In this document: positions 38,997-47,999 of the stretch, in pieces | How the letters are laid out: every line of letters starts with the position of its first letter | Position numbering within the stretch: position 1 is the stretch's first letter | Assembly: GCA_934700895.1 (NCBI GenBank) | Contig: CAKUXV010000003.1 | Coordinates: 124,001 to 188,000 of the forward strand | Length of the DNA stretch: 64,000 nt | Reading direction: 5' to 3' | From: an uncultured Bacilli bacterium | Lineage (GTDB): Bacteria > Bacillota_I > Bacilli_A > RFN20 > CAG-826 | Notes under the pieces: model-generated | What the model was told of the DNA's origin: nothing | Database searches by the model: none | Seen by the model: the letters and a program-made list of their open reading frames with translations, nothing else | Program-made: the position numbers and the translations under genes

Positions 38997-39025
38997 AAGG
39001 CGCCGAAAATAGGCGCCTTTTTTTG
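38997..39025 (+). terminator. Terminator of acyl carrier protein gene
   Basis: AAGGCGCC (38997-39004) and GGCGCCTT (39012-39019), then T5. Confidence 0.88.
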
Positions 39026-39073
39026 CGAAAGAAGACAAAAATGAAAAAAATCGGTTTTTCCTTCATCTTCCTC

Positions 39074-39102
39074 TTGCATTTAGTTTTCCTAACACCTAAT
39101 AT
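39074..39102 (+). promoter_or_regulatory. Promoter of tRNA-Asn/tRNA-Glu operon
   Basis: TTGCAT (39074-39079), 17 nt spacer, TAATAT (39097-39102). Confidence 0.6.
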
Positions 39103-39129
39103 TTTCAAGCGCGATTTATTGCGCAATGC

Positions 39130-39204
39130 GCTCAGCTAGCTCAACGGTAGAGCAATCGGCTGTTAACCGATCGGTTGTAGGTTCGAATCCTATGCTGAGC
39201 GCCA
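39130..39204 (+). tRNA. tRNA-Asn (anticodon GTT)
   Basis: Acceptor GCTCAGC pairs with GCTGAGC. The anticodon stem ATCGG/CCGAT has loop CTGTTAA, and the T arm carries GGTTCGAATCC. Discriminator G, encoded CCA. First of a two-tRNA operon. Confidence 0.95.
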
Positions 39205-39210
39205 TCTTGT

Positions 39211-39286
39211 GGCCCGTTGGAGAAGCGGTTAACTCATATCCCTTTCAAGGATACATTCACGCGTTCGAACCGCGTACGGGTCACCA
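39211..39286 (+). tRNA. tRNA-Glu (anticodon TTC)
   Basis: Acceptor GGCCCGT pairs with ACGGGTC (one G-T pair). The anticodon stem TATCC/GGATA has loop CTTTCAA, and the T arm carries GCGTTCGAACCGC. Discriminator A, encoded CCA. It lies 6 nt after tRNA-Asn. Confidence 0.95.
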
Positions 39287-39296
39287 ATTGCAAAGT

Positions 39297-39326
39297 ACCG
39301 AACTCCTCGTGAGTTCGGTTTTTTCT
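39297..39326 (+). terminator. Terminator of tRNA operon
   Basis: ACCGAACTC-CTCGT-GAGTTCGGT, then TTTTTC. Confidence 0.88.
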
Positions 39327-39405
39327 TGCGTTATCTTGATTCTTTCGAATTGAAAAGCGAAGATTCTGAAACAAAACGAGACGTGGTTTAGGGTAGAATT
39401 ATTTT

Positions 39406-40065
39406 ATGGAACCCATTGTTATTAATTTTCTCGGTGATTCGATTACGGAAGGCGCCGGAGCCGCCTGCCCCGAAAACATTTATTCCGCTGTTTGCTGTCG
39501 CTTGGCCAAAGCAAAAGAAGGAAATTACGGCGTAGGCGGGACGCGCATTGCTAAGCAACGCGTCAGCATCAATAATAACCCGGACGAGGAATTTATCCTT
39601 CGAGCACGTTGGATGAATTCTTGCGATTTTTTATTCGTGTTCGGTGGAACCAACGATTTTGGCCATGGCGATGCGGAATTGGGCCAAATGGGTGATGAGA
39701 CCAGATGGACGTTTTATGGTGCTGTTCACGAATTAATCGCGTATTTATTAACCAAAAAAGGGCTTAAAAAGGATCAAGTTTGTTTCGTTATTCCCACCCC
39801 ACGACAAGATGAAGACAGCGTTCATGGGGACGGAAGCAAATCCTGGAAGAATTTCCCTACTCTGGAAGAATACCGTGAGGCCATTCGCCAAGAATGTGAA
39901 AGTTTTGGAATCGAATATTTAGAAACTAAACTTCCGGCCCCGCCGAAAGGAATTGCTGGGCCTAGCGAGTTTTATGTGGATGGGTTGCATCCCAATGTAA
40001 AGGGGCACCACCAATTGGGCGTAGAACTCTATGAATATCTAAAGAAGAGGGGCCTTGCGAAATAA
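39406..40065 (+). CDS. SGNH/GDSL hydrolase
   Basis: 219 aa esterase-like protein without signal peptide. Block I F-L-G-D-S-I-T-E-G has the nucleophile Ser near residue 11, then G-V-G-G-T-R (block II), G-G-T-N-D-F-G (block III) and D-G-L-H-P-N (block V, catalytic Asp and His). All SGNH residues are present. Substrate unknown; the group includes lysophospholipases and acetyl esterases. TAGAAT (39394-39399) ends 6 nt before ATG 39406, with no ribosome site. Confidence 0.9.
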   Translation: MEPIVINFLGDSITEGAGAACPENIYSAVCCRLAKAKEGNYGVGGTRIAKQRVSINNNPDEEFILRARWMNSCDFLFVFGGTNDFGHGDAELGQMGDETRWTFYGAVHELIAYLLTKKGLKKDQVCFVIPTPRQDEDSVHGDGSKSWKNFPTLEEYREAIRQECESFGIEYLETKLPAPPKGIAGPSEFYVDGLHPNVKGHHQLGVELYEYLKKRGLAK

Positions 40066-40168
40066 GAACCATTGGAAAGCGGACGCGATCCGCTTTTATT
40101 TTTTCCTGCCCCTTGGCGAATGAAATTTTCGCCCTACAATGGAAGAACAAGAAAAAGGAGCCATGGAG

Positions 40169-41647
40169 ATGGAAATTGCAATTTTAATTCTTGCTTCGGC
40201 TGCCGTTATGGGAGTGGTGGCTTTATTGCTCGTTTTGATTTTTAAACGGACAGGGTCTTCCAATTCAGGCATTGACCCGCGAGCCTTAAAGGATTTGGAG
40301 AAGAGTCAAATCGTTAGTTCGACGGAAATCAAAGCGAACATCAAGAGCCTTAGCGATGATATCGAAGCGAGAACGGAAGCCCGCTTGAAAGGACAAATGG
40401 TGGAAATTGCCAAAGCCATGCAGTCTCAATCTGAGCAGGACAACCAAAGGATGAATGCTTTTCAACAAACGGTTAATTCCAATTTAAATGCTCAGGTTCA
40501 GGCCATCAATGAGACGATTGCCAAACGTTTTGGAGATATTACATCCAAAAACATGGAACAGATGAACGCCATGCAAAAATCGATGAAGGATTTGATGGAA
40601 TCCGACACCAAACGCCTCAATGATTTCCAAACAACCATCGGGGCAACAATGACATCCCAAATCAACGCGATGAACCTCAAATTGGACGAATCGATGAAAA
40701 CCATCAATGAAAAGGTGAATCAAACCTTGTCGGATGGGTTTAAGGGAACCTCGGAGTCCATGGTTAACCTTCAAAAGCAACTGGGCATGGTACAAGAAGC
40801 CCAGAAAAGCATCGACGGCCTCCAACATGAAATCACTTCTTTGAAGGACGTTTTGTCTAACAATCAAAAACGGGGCCGTTATGGGGAATTTCAGTTGGAA
40901 CTGCTATTAGACAATTTATTCCAAGGTTCAAAAGGCACGTTGTATGACACCCAATACATTTTGCAGGAGGCACGAGGAGAAGAACCCCAATTGAAACCGG
41001 ATGCTGTGATTTTTCTCGACGGAGAAGCTCACCATCAAATGGTTTGCATCGATAGCAAGTTTTCATTAACGGGGTACGATCGACTTTTTGACCGTTCCGT
41101 CCATTTAAGCGAAGACGAAGAGAAACAAGCCCGCGGTGCCTTCAAAACCGCGACTCGGCAACGCATCGATGAAACCTCCAAATACATCATTCAAGGAAAA
41201 ACGATTTCGAATGCCATTATGTTTGTTCCTAATGACGGTGTCTTCGCCTATATCCACAACGAATTCCCCGATTTGATCGATTATGCCCAAAAGAAGAATG
41301 TCGTATTGGTTTCCCCGACGATTCTCCAGCCTCTGCTTGCCTCGTTCCGTGTCATTCAAATTGACGCCAAAAAGAGCAAGAGCATCGCCGAAATTAACCT
41401 GCATCTCAATGCTTTGGGCGTCGAGTTCAAACGTTTCATCCCCCGTTGGAAGAGCCTAAACGACGGAATTCAAAACCTTACGAAGAAAAGTGGAAACTTC
41501 GATACGACGGTTCAAAAAATCGGCCAGCGTTTTGAGAAAGTCCAAAAAATTGATTTCAGTGATTCAAAAACGGACGAGATTCCAAACTCAAAATCCATTG
41601 GAATGCAGGAAAGCGATGACGACATAGACCCGGAAGAAGCGAAATAA
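40169..41647 (+). CDS. rmuC: RmuC family DNA recombination protein
   Basis: 492 aa. An N-terminal membrane anchor (I-A-I-L-I-L-A-S-A-A-V-M-G-V-V-A, residues ~3-25) is followed by a long coiled coil (residues ~40-225) and the nuclease-like RmuC domain with N-Q-K-R-G-R-Y-G-E-F-Q-L-E, C-I-D-S-K-F-S-L and A-I-M-F-V-P-N-D-G-V. RmuC limits recombination at inverted repeats in E. coli; the nuclease core is PD-(D/E)XK-like. ATG 40169 is chosen because AAAAAGGAG lies 8 nt upstream; an in-frame ATG at 40139 sits on the TACAAT -10 box. Confidence 0.92.
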   Translation: MEIAILILASAAVMGVVALLLVLIFKRTGSSNSGIDPRALKDLEKSQIVSSTEIKANIKSLSDDIEARTEARLKGQMVEIAKAMQSQSEQDNQRMNAFQQTVNSNLNAQVQAINETIAKRFGDITSKNMEQMNAMQKSMKDLMESDTKRLNDFQTTIGATMTSQINAMNLKLDESMKTINEKVNQTLSDGFKGTSESMVNLQKQLGMVQEAQKSIDGLQHEITSLKDVLSNNQKRGRYGEFQLELLLDNLFQGSKGTLYDTQYILQEARGEEPQLKPDAVIFLDGEAHHQMVCIDSKFSLTGYDRLFDRSVHLSEDEEKQARGAFKTATRQRIDETSKYIIQGKTISNAIMFVPNDGVFAYIHNEFPDLIDYAQKKNVVLVSPTILQPLLASFRVIQIDAKKSKSIAEINLHLNALGVEFKRFIPRWKSLNDGIQNLTKKSGNFDTTVQKIGQRFEKVQKIDFSDSKTDEIPNSKSIGMQESDDDIDPEEAK

Positions 41648-41706
41648 CATCTCCCCATTATTTTGCCCCTATTGCAGAGGCCAAAGCACATTTGTGAAAA
41701 GTTCTA

Positions 41707-41734
41707 TTGACAATCTTTTTCCTTGTATCAAAAT
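41707..41734 (+). promoter_or_regulatory. Promoter of lipoprotein cluster
   Basis: Perfect TTGACA (41707-41712), 16 nt spacer, CAAAAT (41729-41734). Confidence 0.5.
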
Positions 41735-41761
41735 CAAGCGGATATGGGAGTGAATCAGAAA

Positions 41762-43117
41762 ATGAAAAATCATAATCGTTTAGTTATTTTTTCGACGGCC
41801 TTAATTCTTTCGCTAGTTTCTTGTGGAGGCGAATCCGGAAAAAAGAGCGAATCCATAGATGAAAGCGAATTGACCAATGCTTTGACACTTGCTCAAAAAT
41901 CCGTCGCCTTTTCGGGGACTTTAACCTCTATTTATGTCAATGATGGAGATTCGTATGACGAAGGAACGGTTGATCTGACCATTGGCAACGGTTTCGCAGA
42001 ATGGAAGAAGACCTACCGGGAATCGATGGATTATGACGTTTCCTATGATTACACCTTCGTCCCCAACGAAGCCGGGAATATCAGCTTTGACCGTTTAACT
42101 TTGGAGAATGCGGTGGAAAATGCCGAGTTTGTTGCCCCAAGAGATACCGCGGTGACCGACAGCAAAAAAGGACCTTTGAATTATGACCAATATCTTTCCA
42201 ACCCCTTTGTCGGCTTGGAAGTTAGCGACTTTGAATTAGTAGAAGGGCGTTATTATTTAACAGAAAAATTGGAATCCTTTGAAGGGATGATGGGCATTGT
42301 CAGCATCAGCGAATACCATTTTTATCCCACCCACGTTTCCGACGTTTCCTTCTCTTTGGCCAATGGGAAATTCGCCGATGTCGTCATTACCACCGAACCG
42401 CGTTCGGATGGCCTTTATAACGCCGCGGAATTCTTCTACGATGCCTCCTTCCGTCTTATTTTCCCGGGCGATATTGAAAAAACGGAAATTCAGCCCAAGG
42501 CGCATCGCGATGAACACGATGTCCTTAAAGCTGCTTTGACCGATCTCCAACAAACGATTTCCGGTGGAAACTACACGATTCATGCCGTGGATGAGGAGTC
42601 GAGCGGCGAATATGGCGGTGAATACGATAACTACGCGACGGCAGACGGCTTCTACAGCGAATTCCGCGCTGCGCTCGATACCTATAAAGTCGGCTATGAA
42701 AAGCGTGACGACGGTGAATATTATCGCTACAAACATTACGTGACCGGAAAAGAGATGGGCAAAGTGGCCTATTTTACGGAAAAAACTTCGCAATATTGGA
42801 AACAAACTCGCGCTCAACTCGAGCCGAATTTCTTAGGTTTTGCCCCGGAATTCTTCGTGAAGGGCAAGGATGGATACTTCTCTACGACTAATGGAAGTGT
42901 TGTCGACGGTATCCGCAAAATCACTTCGCCGTTCTTCGATCGTCAAGACGCTTATTATGTTGCGAAAAAAGTGTTCTTCAATCTTAACGAAGAGAACAAA
43001 ATCACTTCTTGGGGAACCGTTGCCTTCGATGCAACGGGATCGTACGAAGATACCTTCACTTATTCCCTAATCAATGTCGGAACCACGAAATTGCCGGCGT
43101 TGCCGATTCAAGACTAA
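41762..43117 (+). CDS. Lipoprotein of unknown function, copy 1 of a tandem pair
   Basis: 451 aa from ATG 41762. The signal peptide ends L-S-L-V-S-C-G-G, a good lipobox (Cys near residue 20), so it is anchored to the outer face of the membrane. The mature part is beta-rich and has two similar halves, each beginning with a short helix (N-A-L-T-L-A-Q-K and D-V-L-K-A-A-L-T-D-L-Q-Q). It resembles the next gene, e.g. E-I-Q-P-K-A-H near residue 240 and F-L-G-F-A-P-E-F-F-V near 360. No known family recognised. GGGAG lies 11 nt upstream; 9 nt separate it from the paralog. Confidence 0.75.
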   Translation: MKNHNRLVIFSTALILSLVSCGGESGKKSESIDESELTNALTLAQKSVAFSGTLTSIYVNDGDSYDEGTVDLTIGNGFAEWKKTYRESMDYDVSYDYTFVPNEAGNISFDRLTLENAVENAEFVAPRDTAVTDSKKGPLNYDQYLSNPFVGLEVSDFELVEGRYYLTEKLESFEGMMGIVSISEYHFYPTHVSDVSFSLANGKFADVVITTEPRSDGLYNAAEFFYDASFRLIFPGDIEKTEIQPKAHRDEHDVLKAALTDLQQTISGGNYTIHAVDEESSGEYGGEYDNYATADGFYSEFRAALDTYKVGYEKRDDGEYYRYKHYVTGKEMGKVAYFTEKTSQYWKQTRAQLEPNFLGFAPEFFVKGKDGYFSTTNGSVVDGIRKITSPFFDRQDAYYVAKKVFFNLNEENKITSWGTVAFDATGSYEDTFTYSLINVGTTKLPALPIQD

Positions 43118-43126
43118 GGAGAAGAT

Positions 43127-44419
43127 ATGAATAAAATTACCTCATTTCTTGCATTATCTTTTGCTTCCGTTACGCTTATGGCCTCTTGCGGCGGAGGCGC
43201 TGCTTCTTCCAACGGCCATGGAACGGGTTTAGCGGATGCTTTGGCTTTTGCCAGGGAAAACTCCTTTGGAATTACCGGAACCGCCTATACCGCCTTTGAC
43301 GCGTTGACTAGTGAAAAAGGAGGAGAAGAATTCGCTAGTTATGAACTTCATAATGTTTTCAGCGAAGGCATCCTCTCCAGCGAAGTCGTTTACCATTACG
43401 ATATCGGCGACGGTCATCCTTTTGACGATACGGTGTCCGCCACCTATTTTGCTAAGGAAGACGGTTTGACTTATCGCCGTGGTTTAACGGTTCAAAACCA
43501 AGTGGTGGACGATGTGGTTAAAAGCTCTTCCACGGGTAAATCCTTGGTTTTCAACGAACACTTTGATTCCCCGATGAAATCCCTTAAATACTCGGATTTC
43601 GTCTCACTCAACGGCCAATTCCTCTTGAAGCCCCAAGTGGCCAAAACCTTTGCTTTGTCTCTAACGCAGCAAAGCATCTCCGCCCAGAAAGTCTTATTTG
43701 ATTTAAAGGATGGAAAATTAAGTGATGTCACGATTTTCACTAGTTCGTCCTCGACTTCGATTGGCGGCGTCTATAGCAGCCAACGTCTTGAACTTCATTT
43801 TAACTGGGGCGAAGTCGGCAAGATTCCCGAAATCCAACCCTACGCCCACGAAAGCGTTCATGATACGTTGGAACTTGGCTTATATAACCTTGGACGTCAA
43901 TTGAAGAGCAAAAACTACACGGTGACGACGGACTTGGAAACGCAAGAAGGTAAGGCCGTTGGCCATTATTACGCGACCCCCGAGTGCGTCTATAGCGATG
44001 CGACGGACGGGGTAAACTCTTATGGCGCCACCAAAGTGGGAACCGGATTCTATGAATTCTCCGTTACCACCAATTCTTCTGGCGAACAAAAGGTTACCGT
44101 CTACGATGAGAATCCGATCTCGGAATCTGATCTCTTCTCCTCGTTTAGTTCCTTTGCTCCGGAATTATTCGTTTCCGAGGACGGAAAGAAGTTCACCTGC
44201 CGTCCCGGCATTGAGAAAAATGTGATTCTACTTTTCGTTCCCTATACGGAAGCGAGCTATTATGCTTCCTTCGTTTCGGAACTCCGCTTCAATTTGGATG
44301 CAAAAGGCGCATTTGTGAATGCGGAAATCGATTATTACGATTATCAAAATATGGTTCAAGGCACCGCGACGCTCACTTACGGTTCTTTTGGTGAAACCAT
44401 GGTACCCGTTGACTTTTAA
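43127..44419 (+). CDS. Lipoprotein of unknown function, copy 2 of a tandem pair
   Basis: 430 aa. Lipobox L-M-A-S-C-G-G (Cys near residue 21) after a typical signal peptide; AAGGAGA upstream. Alignment by eye to the 41762 product shows D-A-L-A-F-A-R-E at the start, E-I-Q-P-Y-A-H-E-S-V-H-D-T-L in the middle, and S-S-F-A-P-E-L-F-V with E-A-S-Y-Y-A toward the end. The two are thus diverged tandem duplicates. The function may be substrate binding or surface adhesion; nothing decides it. Confidence 0.75.
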   Translation: MNKITSFLALSFASVTLMASCGGGAASSNGHGTGLADALAFARENSFGITGTAYTAFDALTSEKGGEEFASYELHNVFSEGILSSEVVYHYDIGDGHPFDDTVSATYFAKEDGLTYRRGLTVQNQVVDDVVKSSSTGKSLVFNEHFDSPMKSLKYSDFVSLNGQFLLKPQVAKTFALSLTQQSISAQKVLFDLKDGKLSDVTIFTSSSSTSIGGVYSSQRLELHFNWGEVGKIPEIQPYAHESVHDTLELGLYNLGRQLKSKNYTVTTDLETQEGKAVGHYYATPECVYSDATDGVNSYGATKVGTGFYEFSVTTNSSGEQKVTVYDENPISESDLFSSFSSFAPELFVSEDGKKFTCRPGIEKNVILLFVPYTEASYYASFVSELRFNLDAKGAFVNAEIDYYDYQNMVQGTATLTYGSFGETMVPVDF

Positions 44420-44431
44420 AGGAGAATTCCA

Positions 44432-46408
44432 ATGAAAAAGAAAGCGTTATTGATTCTAGGCGCCTCCGCCGTCCTGGGACTTGTTTCCTGTGGCGAGGGT
44501 CAAGGTGACGCCACCTCGTCTAACACGAAAGATACGGACGCTACGCAAAAAACAAGCGAAACCTCTGCACCGACTTTACCCACGACCGTTGAAGAGATCT
44601 TCGCTAACGTCCAAGCAACCTCTTATTGCGGCTTCGATTTCGAAGAAAAGGGGGATTCCAAGGCCAATGGCCGCGTTCTCTTCACTGAAAATGACCTTTG
44701 GGTCAGCGGAAAAGCTACCTTCGAAGAAGAAGGGGTTGTGAATATGCTGATTTATCAAGGGAGGCGCGGAAACGATTTCTTTGATATCGAAAATTACGTC
44801 GGCGTTCATGCAAGAAAAAAGCATATCGTGACGGAAGTCACCGATACCAATACCCAAATTGCGGAATCCGCGTGGAAAGAAAACCTTTCTGCGCCCCGCT
44901 ATAACGCGAATTGGTTCCAAGATTCGTTAACGTCTTTGTTCGAACATAATCCTTCTTTGGCAGTGAAAGAAGCTGGAACGGAATATACAGCCACTCTTTC
45001 CTCCTATCTAGGCGGAACTTCGGTTTTGGAAGGCGTTCTCCGTTTTGAAACTGCAACCAATGTTTTCTTGGGCGGAACGTTAACTCAAAATAAGTGGGGT
45101 GAGGATAATTTTGATGCGGAGAAAAAGACCCCAATTGATACGGATCAAAGGCCGGAACAATCCAGCGTTAAAATCGCCGAACTCCTTTCTGAAAAACCTA
45201 GCGAATCCGAATTTGATCCCACTCCGTATTTTGTTTCCTCCATTGACGAATTCTACGTTTCTTCCTATAGCGATTACCAAGCGAACAATTTAAAGGCAGA
45301 AGCGGGATCTTATGTGAGCCTCCATTTGGAGAAAGTCTCTCCTGCAACCGCCATAAATGATCGCGATATCAAAATCGTGGCCACCTCGGATCCGGAAGTG
45401 ATATCCGTGGATTCCTTCACGGGTTCGGTCAAAGCTCTTAAACCGGGCAGTGCGAAGCTTACGATTTCCGATCCTTTGGGAGAGGCGACCAAAGAAGTGA
45501 CTGTCACGGTGACGAGCCCTGCTTTAAAAGCCCTATATCTCTACGCGGATAATTCCACGCTCAAGCCCGGTGATACATCGAATCTACGTGTGGAATTCTA
45601 TCCGGAAACTTCTTTAGAGGCGTTTGAGGCCGTTTCCAGCGCTCCAGATGTAGTGCAAGTGGTTTCCATCGGCGCGGACCGTAAGAGTGTCCAAATCAAG
45701 GCTTTGAAGGCTGGCACGGCGGAGATTACCCTCCATAGTGTTGCCAACCCGAGCATTAAAACCAGCAAGGCCGTGAAAATCACGGTCAAGGAACCCGCCC
45801 CCGAAGTGGATACGACCTGGATTGTTGGAAAATGGAGTTATTCCAGTTCGTCCTACGATGTTACGTTTACCTTCAACAAGGATAAAACGGGCGATGTGTT
45901 ACTCGTGATTGACGACTATTTGGAAAACAAGGCCACCTTCAATTGGACTTACGATGGTGTTGCCATTGCATTCTCCAATTGGAAATGCCCGTCCTCGGGA
46001 TACGTTGATACCATCAAGTCGATTACTCTTGCAGCGAACGCAACTTCATTCAAGACCACGTTAACCTTCGACGATGAAGACGGATATGATACAACCCGTA
46101 CGTGGACATTGACCAAAGAAAAAGAAGATGTTTCTTGGCTGGTTGGCACATGGAAGCCCGAAGACGAAAACGTTCCGTGTCTTGTCTTCAATGCGGACGG
46201 AACTGGCAAATTCAAAGCCTCATTCTATGGCGGCGAATACGACTTCACTTGGACTTATGCGGCTGGAACGCTCACCTTCCCCAAAGAAGGGTGGAAGGAC
46301 CAACTGGAAACCATTAAAACGGTGAAAAGCGCCTCTGCCAGCGGCATCACGGTTCAAATCGATGACAGCGAGGAAGTTTATACTGTCACTGTCGTCAAGC
46401 AAGCCTAA
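44432..46408 (+). CDS. Lipoprotein with two Big_2-like domains and two C-terminal lipocalin-like repeats
   Basis: 658 aa. Lipobox G-L-V-S-C-G-E; AAAGGAG upstream. After a Thr/Ser-rich stretch comes an N-terminal domain (residues ~45-255). Two bacterial Ig-like domains of Big_2 type follow (S-D-P-E-V-I-S-V-D with G-S-V-K-A-L-K-P-G-S-A-K-L-T-I, then A-L-K-A-G-T-A-E-I-T-L). Two ~95-residue repeats come last, each starting T-W-I-V-G-K-W or S-W-L-V-G-T-W and containing F-N-x-D-x-T-G and a W-T-Y strand, like small lipocalin-type barrels. It ends the three-lipoprotein operon at a terminator. A surface-display or carbohydrate-contact role is likely but unproven. Confidence 0.8.
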   Translation: MKKKALLILGASAVLGLVSCGEGQGDATSSNTKDTDATQKTSETSAPTLPTTVEEIFANVQATSYCGFDFEEKGDSKANGRVLFTENDLWVSGKATFEEEGVVNMLIYQGRRGNDFFDIENYVGVHARKKHIVTEVTDTNTQIAESAWKENLSAPRYNANWFQDSLTSLFEHNPSLAVKEAGTEYTATLSSYLGGTSVLEGVLRFETATNVFLGGTLTQNKWGEDNFDAEKKTPIDTDQRPEQSSVKIAELLSEKPSESEFDPTPYFVSSIDEFYVSSYSDYQANNLKAEAGSYVSLHLEKVSPATAINDRDIKIVATSDPEVISVDSFTGSVKALKPGSAKLTISDPLGEATKEVTVTVTSPALKALYLYADNSTLKPGDTSNLRVEFYPETSLEAFEAVSSAPDVVQVVSIGADRKSVQIKALKAGTAEITLHSVANPSIKTSKAVKITVKEPAPEVDTTWIVGKWSYSSSSYDVTFTFNKDKTGDVLLVIDDYLENKATFNWTYDGVAIAFSNWKCPSSGYVDTIKSITLAANATSFKTTLTFDDEDGYDTTRTWTLTKEKEDVSWLVGTWKPEDENVPCLVFNADGTGKFKASFYGGEYDFTWTYAAGTLTFPKEGWKDQLETIKTVKSASASGITVQIDDSEEVYTVTVVKQA

Positions 46409-46430
46409 CGTGGCTTAAAACGAAGGAAAA

Positions 46431-46467
46431 ACGGGACCTGGTTTTGCCAAGTCCCGTATTTTTTATT
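46431..46467. terminator. Bidirectional terminator after lipoprotein cluster
   Basis: ACGGGAC (46431-46437) pairs with GTCCCGT (46451-46457). T-tract downstream and A-tract upstream. Confidence 0.82.
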
Positions 46468-47149
46468 CCTGAGTTTTTTCTTCCTGCGGTTTTGCCAGGT
46501 GTTTACGAATATGGGGGTTCCTTCTTTTCTTATGGAAGGATAAGAACGTAAAGATAATCGGAGCAATCGGGGCTAAGGAGGAAACGGTCTCCACCCCGGC
46601 GATCATGGGCTCTTCCTCAATCCATAAACTCCAGACGTTGAAGGGGACGGACGCCCCAATGCAAAGGACGCCTAAGACGATAAAGAGGAACCAAGCGTCC
46701 GAATGCTTCTTGGTGAACAAGGAGAACAAGAAGAAGAACATTCCGAGGCAGGTAAAACCAAATTTAACAAAATAAACCGCGGAATTTTCGTCAAAAGGCC
46801 CGGCAACCTGCAAGGGGAAACGGAAGGCTTCTGGGGCGAGCAAAGCACCAGAACAAACAAGCCATGCGAATGTGAAATAACGGTTCCCATGGCCGTTTTC
46901 TTCTTTTTCCGCCATCTCGTCGACAAATCCGATTAGGATGACGGCGAAGATTAAGGAAAGCATCTCCATGCCGATTTCGTCTAGATATCCTTCCCCCTTC
47001 GTTACGCAGGCGAGAATGATAATGACAATCGCCATCGTGATGTGGATGATGTCGAAGATGGTGAAACCAAATAATTCAAAATATCCCTCGCGGGAAAGGT
47101 TGGCTTTCGCACCTTTAAAGTCAAATGGCTTGTCGAACTGCTTTCTCAT
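46463..47149 (-). CDS. Multi-pass membrane protein of unknown function
   Basis: 228 aa from ATG 47149; a TACAAT box ends 9 nt upstream and would be coding if the in-frame ATG at 47170 were used. Seven or so hydrophobic segments (first near residues 33-55, last near 190-208), with a basic C-terminal tail. The N-terminal F-D-K-P-F-D-F segment is cytoplasmic. No family recognised. Monocistronic and convergent with the lipoprotein operon. Confidence 0.7.
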   Translation of the reverse strand: MRKQFDKPFDFKGAKANLSREGYFELFGFTIFDIIHITMAIVIIILACVTKGEGYLDEIGMEMLSLIFAVILIGFVDEMAEKEENGHGNRYFTFAWLVCSGALLAPEAFRFPLQVAGPFDENSAVYFVKFGFTCLGMFFFLFSLFTKKHSDAWFLFIVLGVLCIGASVPFNVWSLWIEEEPMIAGVETVSSLAPIAPIIFTFLSFHKKRRNPHIRKHLAKPQEEKTQE

Positions 47150-47183
47150 AGCGAGCCTATTGTACTCCAATCGGCGAAAGAAA

Positions 47184-47220
47184 AAAGGAGAGCCTGATGC
47201 TCCCCTTGAGGTTCTCCCGT
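47184..47220 (-). terminator. Probable terminator of PII-like/DUF1538 operon
   Basis: On the minus strand GGAG-aa-CCT pairs with AGG-ct-CTCC across a 2 nt internal loop, followed by TTTTTTC. Confidence 0.55.
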
Positions 47221-47222
47221 AT

Positions 47223-47579
47223 TTAAAAACGGACTTCCTTTGGCTCTTCTACGGTCTCGCTTGTTTCGTCGAATTTAAGCCCGACGACGGATTCTACCGG
47301 CAAAGAGAAGGCAATACCCTTTCCGTCGGTCCCTAACCCTGCCGCGTGATAAACGGCACTTAAAACGGCGTCGCGGATCGTGGATTTCACCAGAATCATG
47401 ATGACTTCCTTATCGGGGGTGATGATGATTCCGTATTTTTTCTCCATTTCCTTGGTTCCGGTTCCACGGGCGTGAATGATGGTTCCGCCGTGAGCGCCTT
47501 CTTCACGAGCCGCATTCATGACGGTCTCGGAGAATCCGGAATTGACGAGGACGAGAATGACTTCAAATGGTGTTTGCAT
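47223..47579 (-). CDS. PII-like signalling protein, copy 1
   Basis: 118 aa with the ferredoxin-like PII order: V-I-L-V-L-V-N strand, A-R-E-E-G-A-H-G-G-T-I-I-H-A-R-G-T-G in place of the T-loop region, I-T-P-D-K-E-V-I-M-I-L-V strand, and a C-terminal S-L-P-V-E-S-V-V-G-L. It lacks the canonical GlnB T-loop Tyr, so it is a PII-like protein rather than GlnB/GlnK. AAGGAG precedes ATG 47579. It is the last gene of a three-gene operon with a second PII-like protein and a DUF1538 membrane protein, which suggests it controls that transporter. Confidence 0.82.
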   Translation of the reverse strand: MQTPFEVILVLVNSGFSETVMNAAREEGAHGGTIIHARGTGTKEMEKKYGIIITPDKEVIMILVKSTIRDAVLSAVYHAAGLGTDGKGIAFSLPVESVVGLKFDETSETVEEPKEVRF

Positions 47580-47594
47580 GGTGGTTTCTCCTTA

Positions 47595-47990
47595 TTATAG
47601 GGTGTCCGCGAGGAAGCGGTAGAGTTGCATTCCGATCAAAGAATTGATGGGAATTGAATATCCGATGCCCTTGTTTTTAGGCGAGGAGAGGAAGAAGGCT
47701 TCCAACTCTTTGGATGCTTCGGGAATCATGTCACGCTTAATGAAGGAGAAGACGATGGATTTGCGGTCGTCCTCAATGCCAAGGATATTGCGAATCTCCT
47801 TTTGGGCGGTTCCTTCTCCGTTTTCTATGAATTGAGCCGATACCCCAAGCGTTTCGAATAAGCGTACGACCGGATCGGCTTGTCCCCTAGAAACGATGGT
47901 GACGAAGAGGGAGAGTTTTTTAATCTCCCCATCGCTTTCTGGTAATGACGCTAAGCGTCGCATTTCTTTCTTCTTTTTAAAGAATCCCAT
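47595..47990 (-). CDS. PII-like signalling protein, copy 2
   Basis: 131 aa. After a basic N-terminus (F-F-K-K-K-K-E), it shows the same strand order as the following gene: L-S-L-F-V-T-I-V-S-R-G-Q, a middle I-R-N-I-L-G-I-E-D-D-R-K-S-I-V-F-S-F-I strand, and S-I-P-I-N-S-L-I-G at the C-terminus. It diverges strongly from GlnB and from copy 1, so the pair may form a heteromer. AAGGAGG is 4 nt before the ATG, 9 nt after the DUF1538 stop. Confidence 0.72.
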   Translation of the reverse strand: MGFFKKKKEMRRLASLPESDGEIKKLSLFVTIVSRGQADPVVRLFETLGVSAQFIENGEGTAQKEIRNILGIEDDRKSIVFSFIKRDMIPEASKELEAFFLSSPKNKGIGYSIPINSLIGMQLYRFLADTL

Positions 47991-47999
47991 ATGGCCTCC

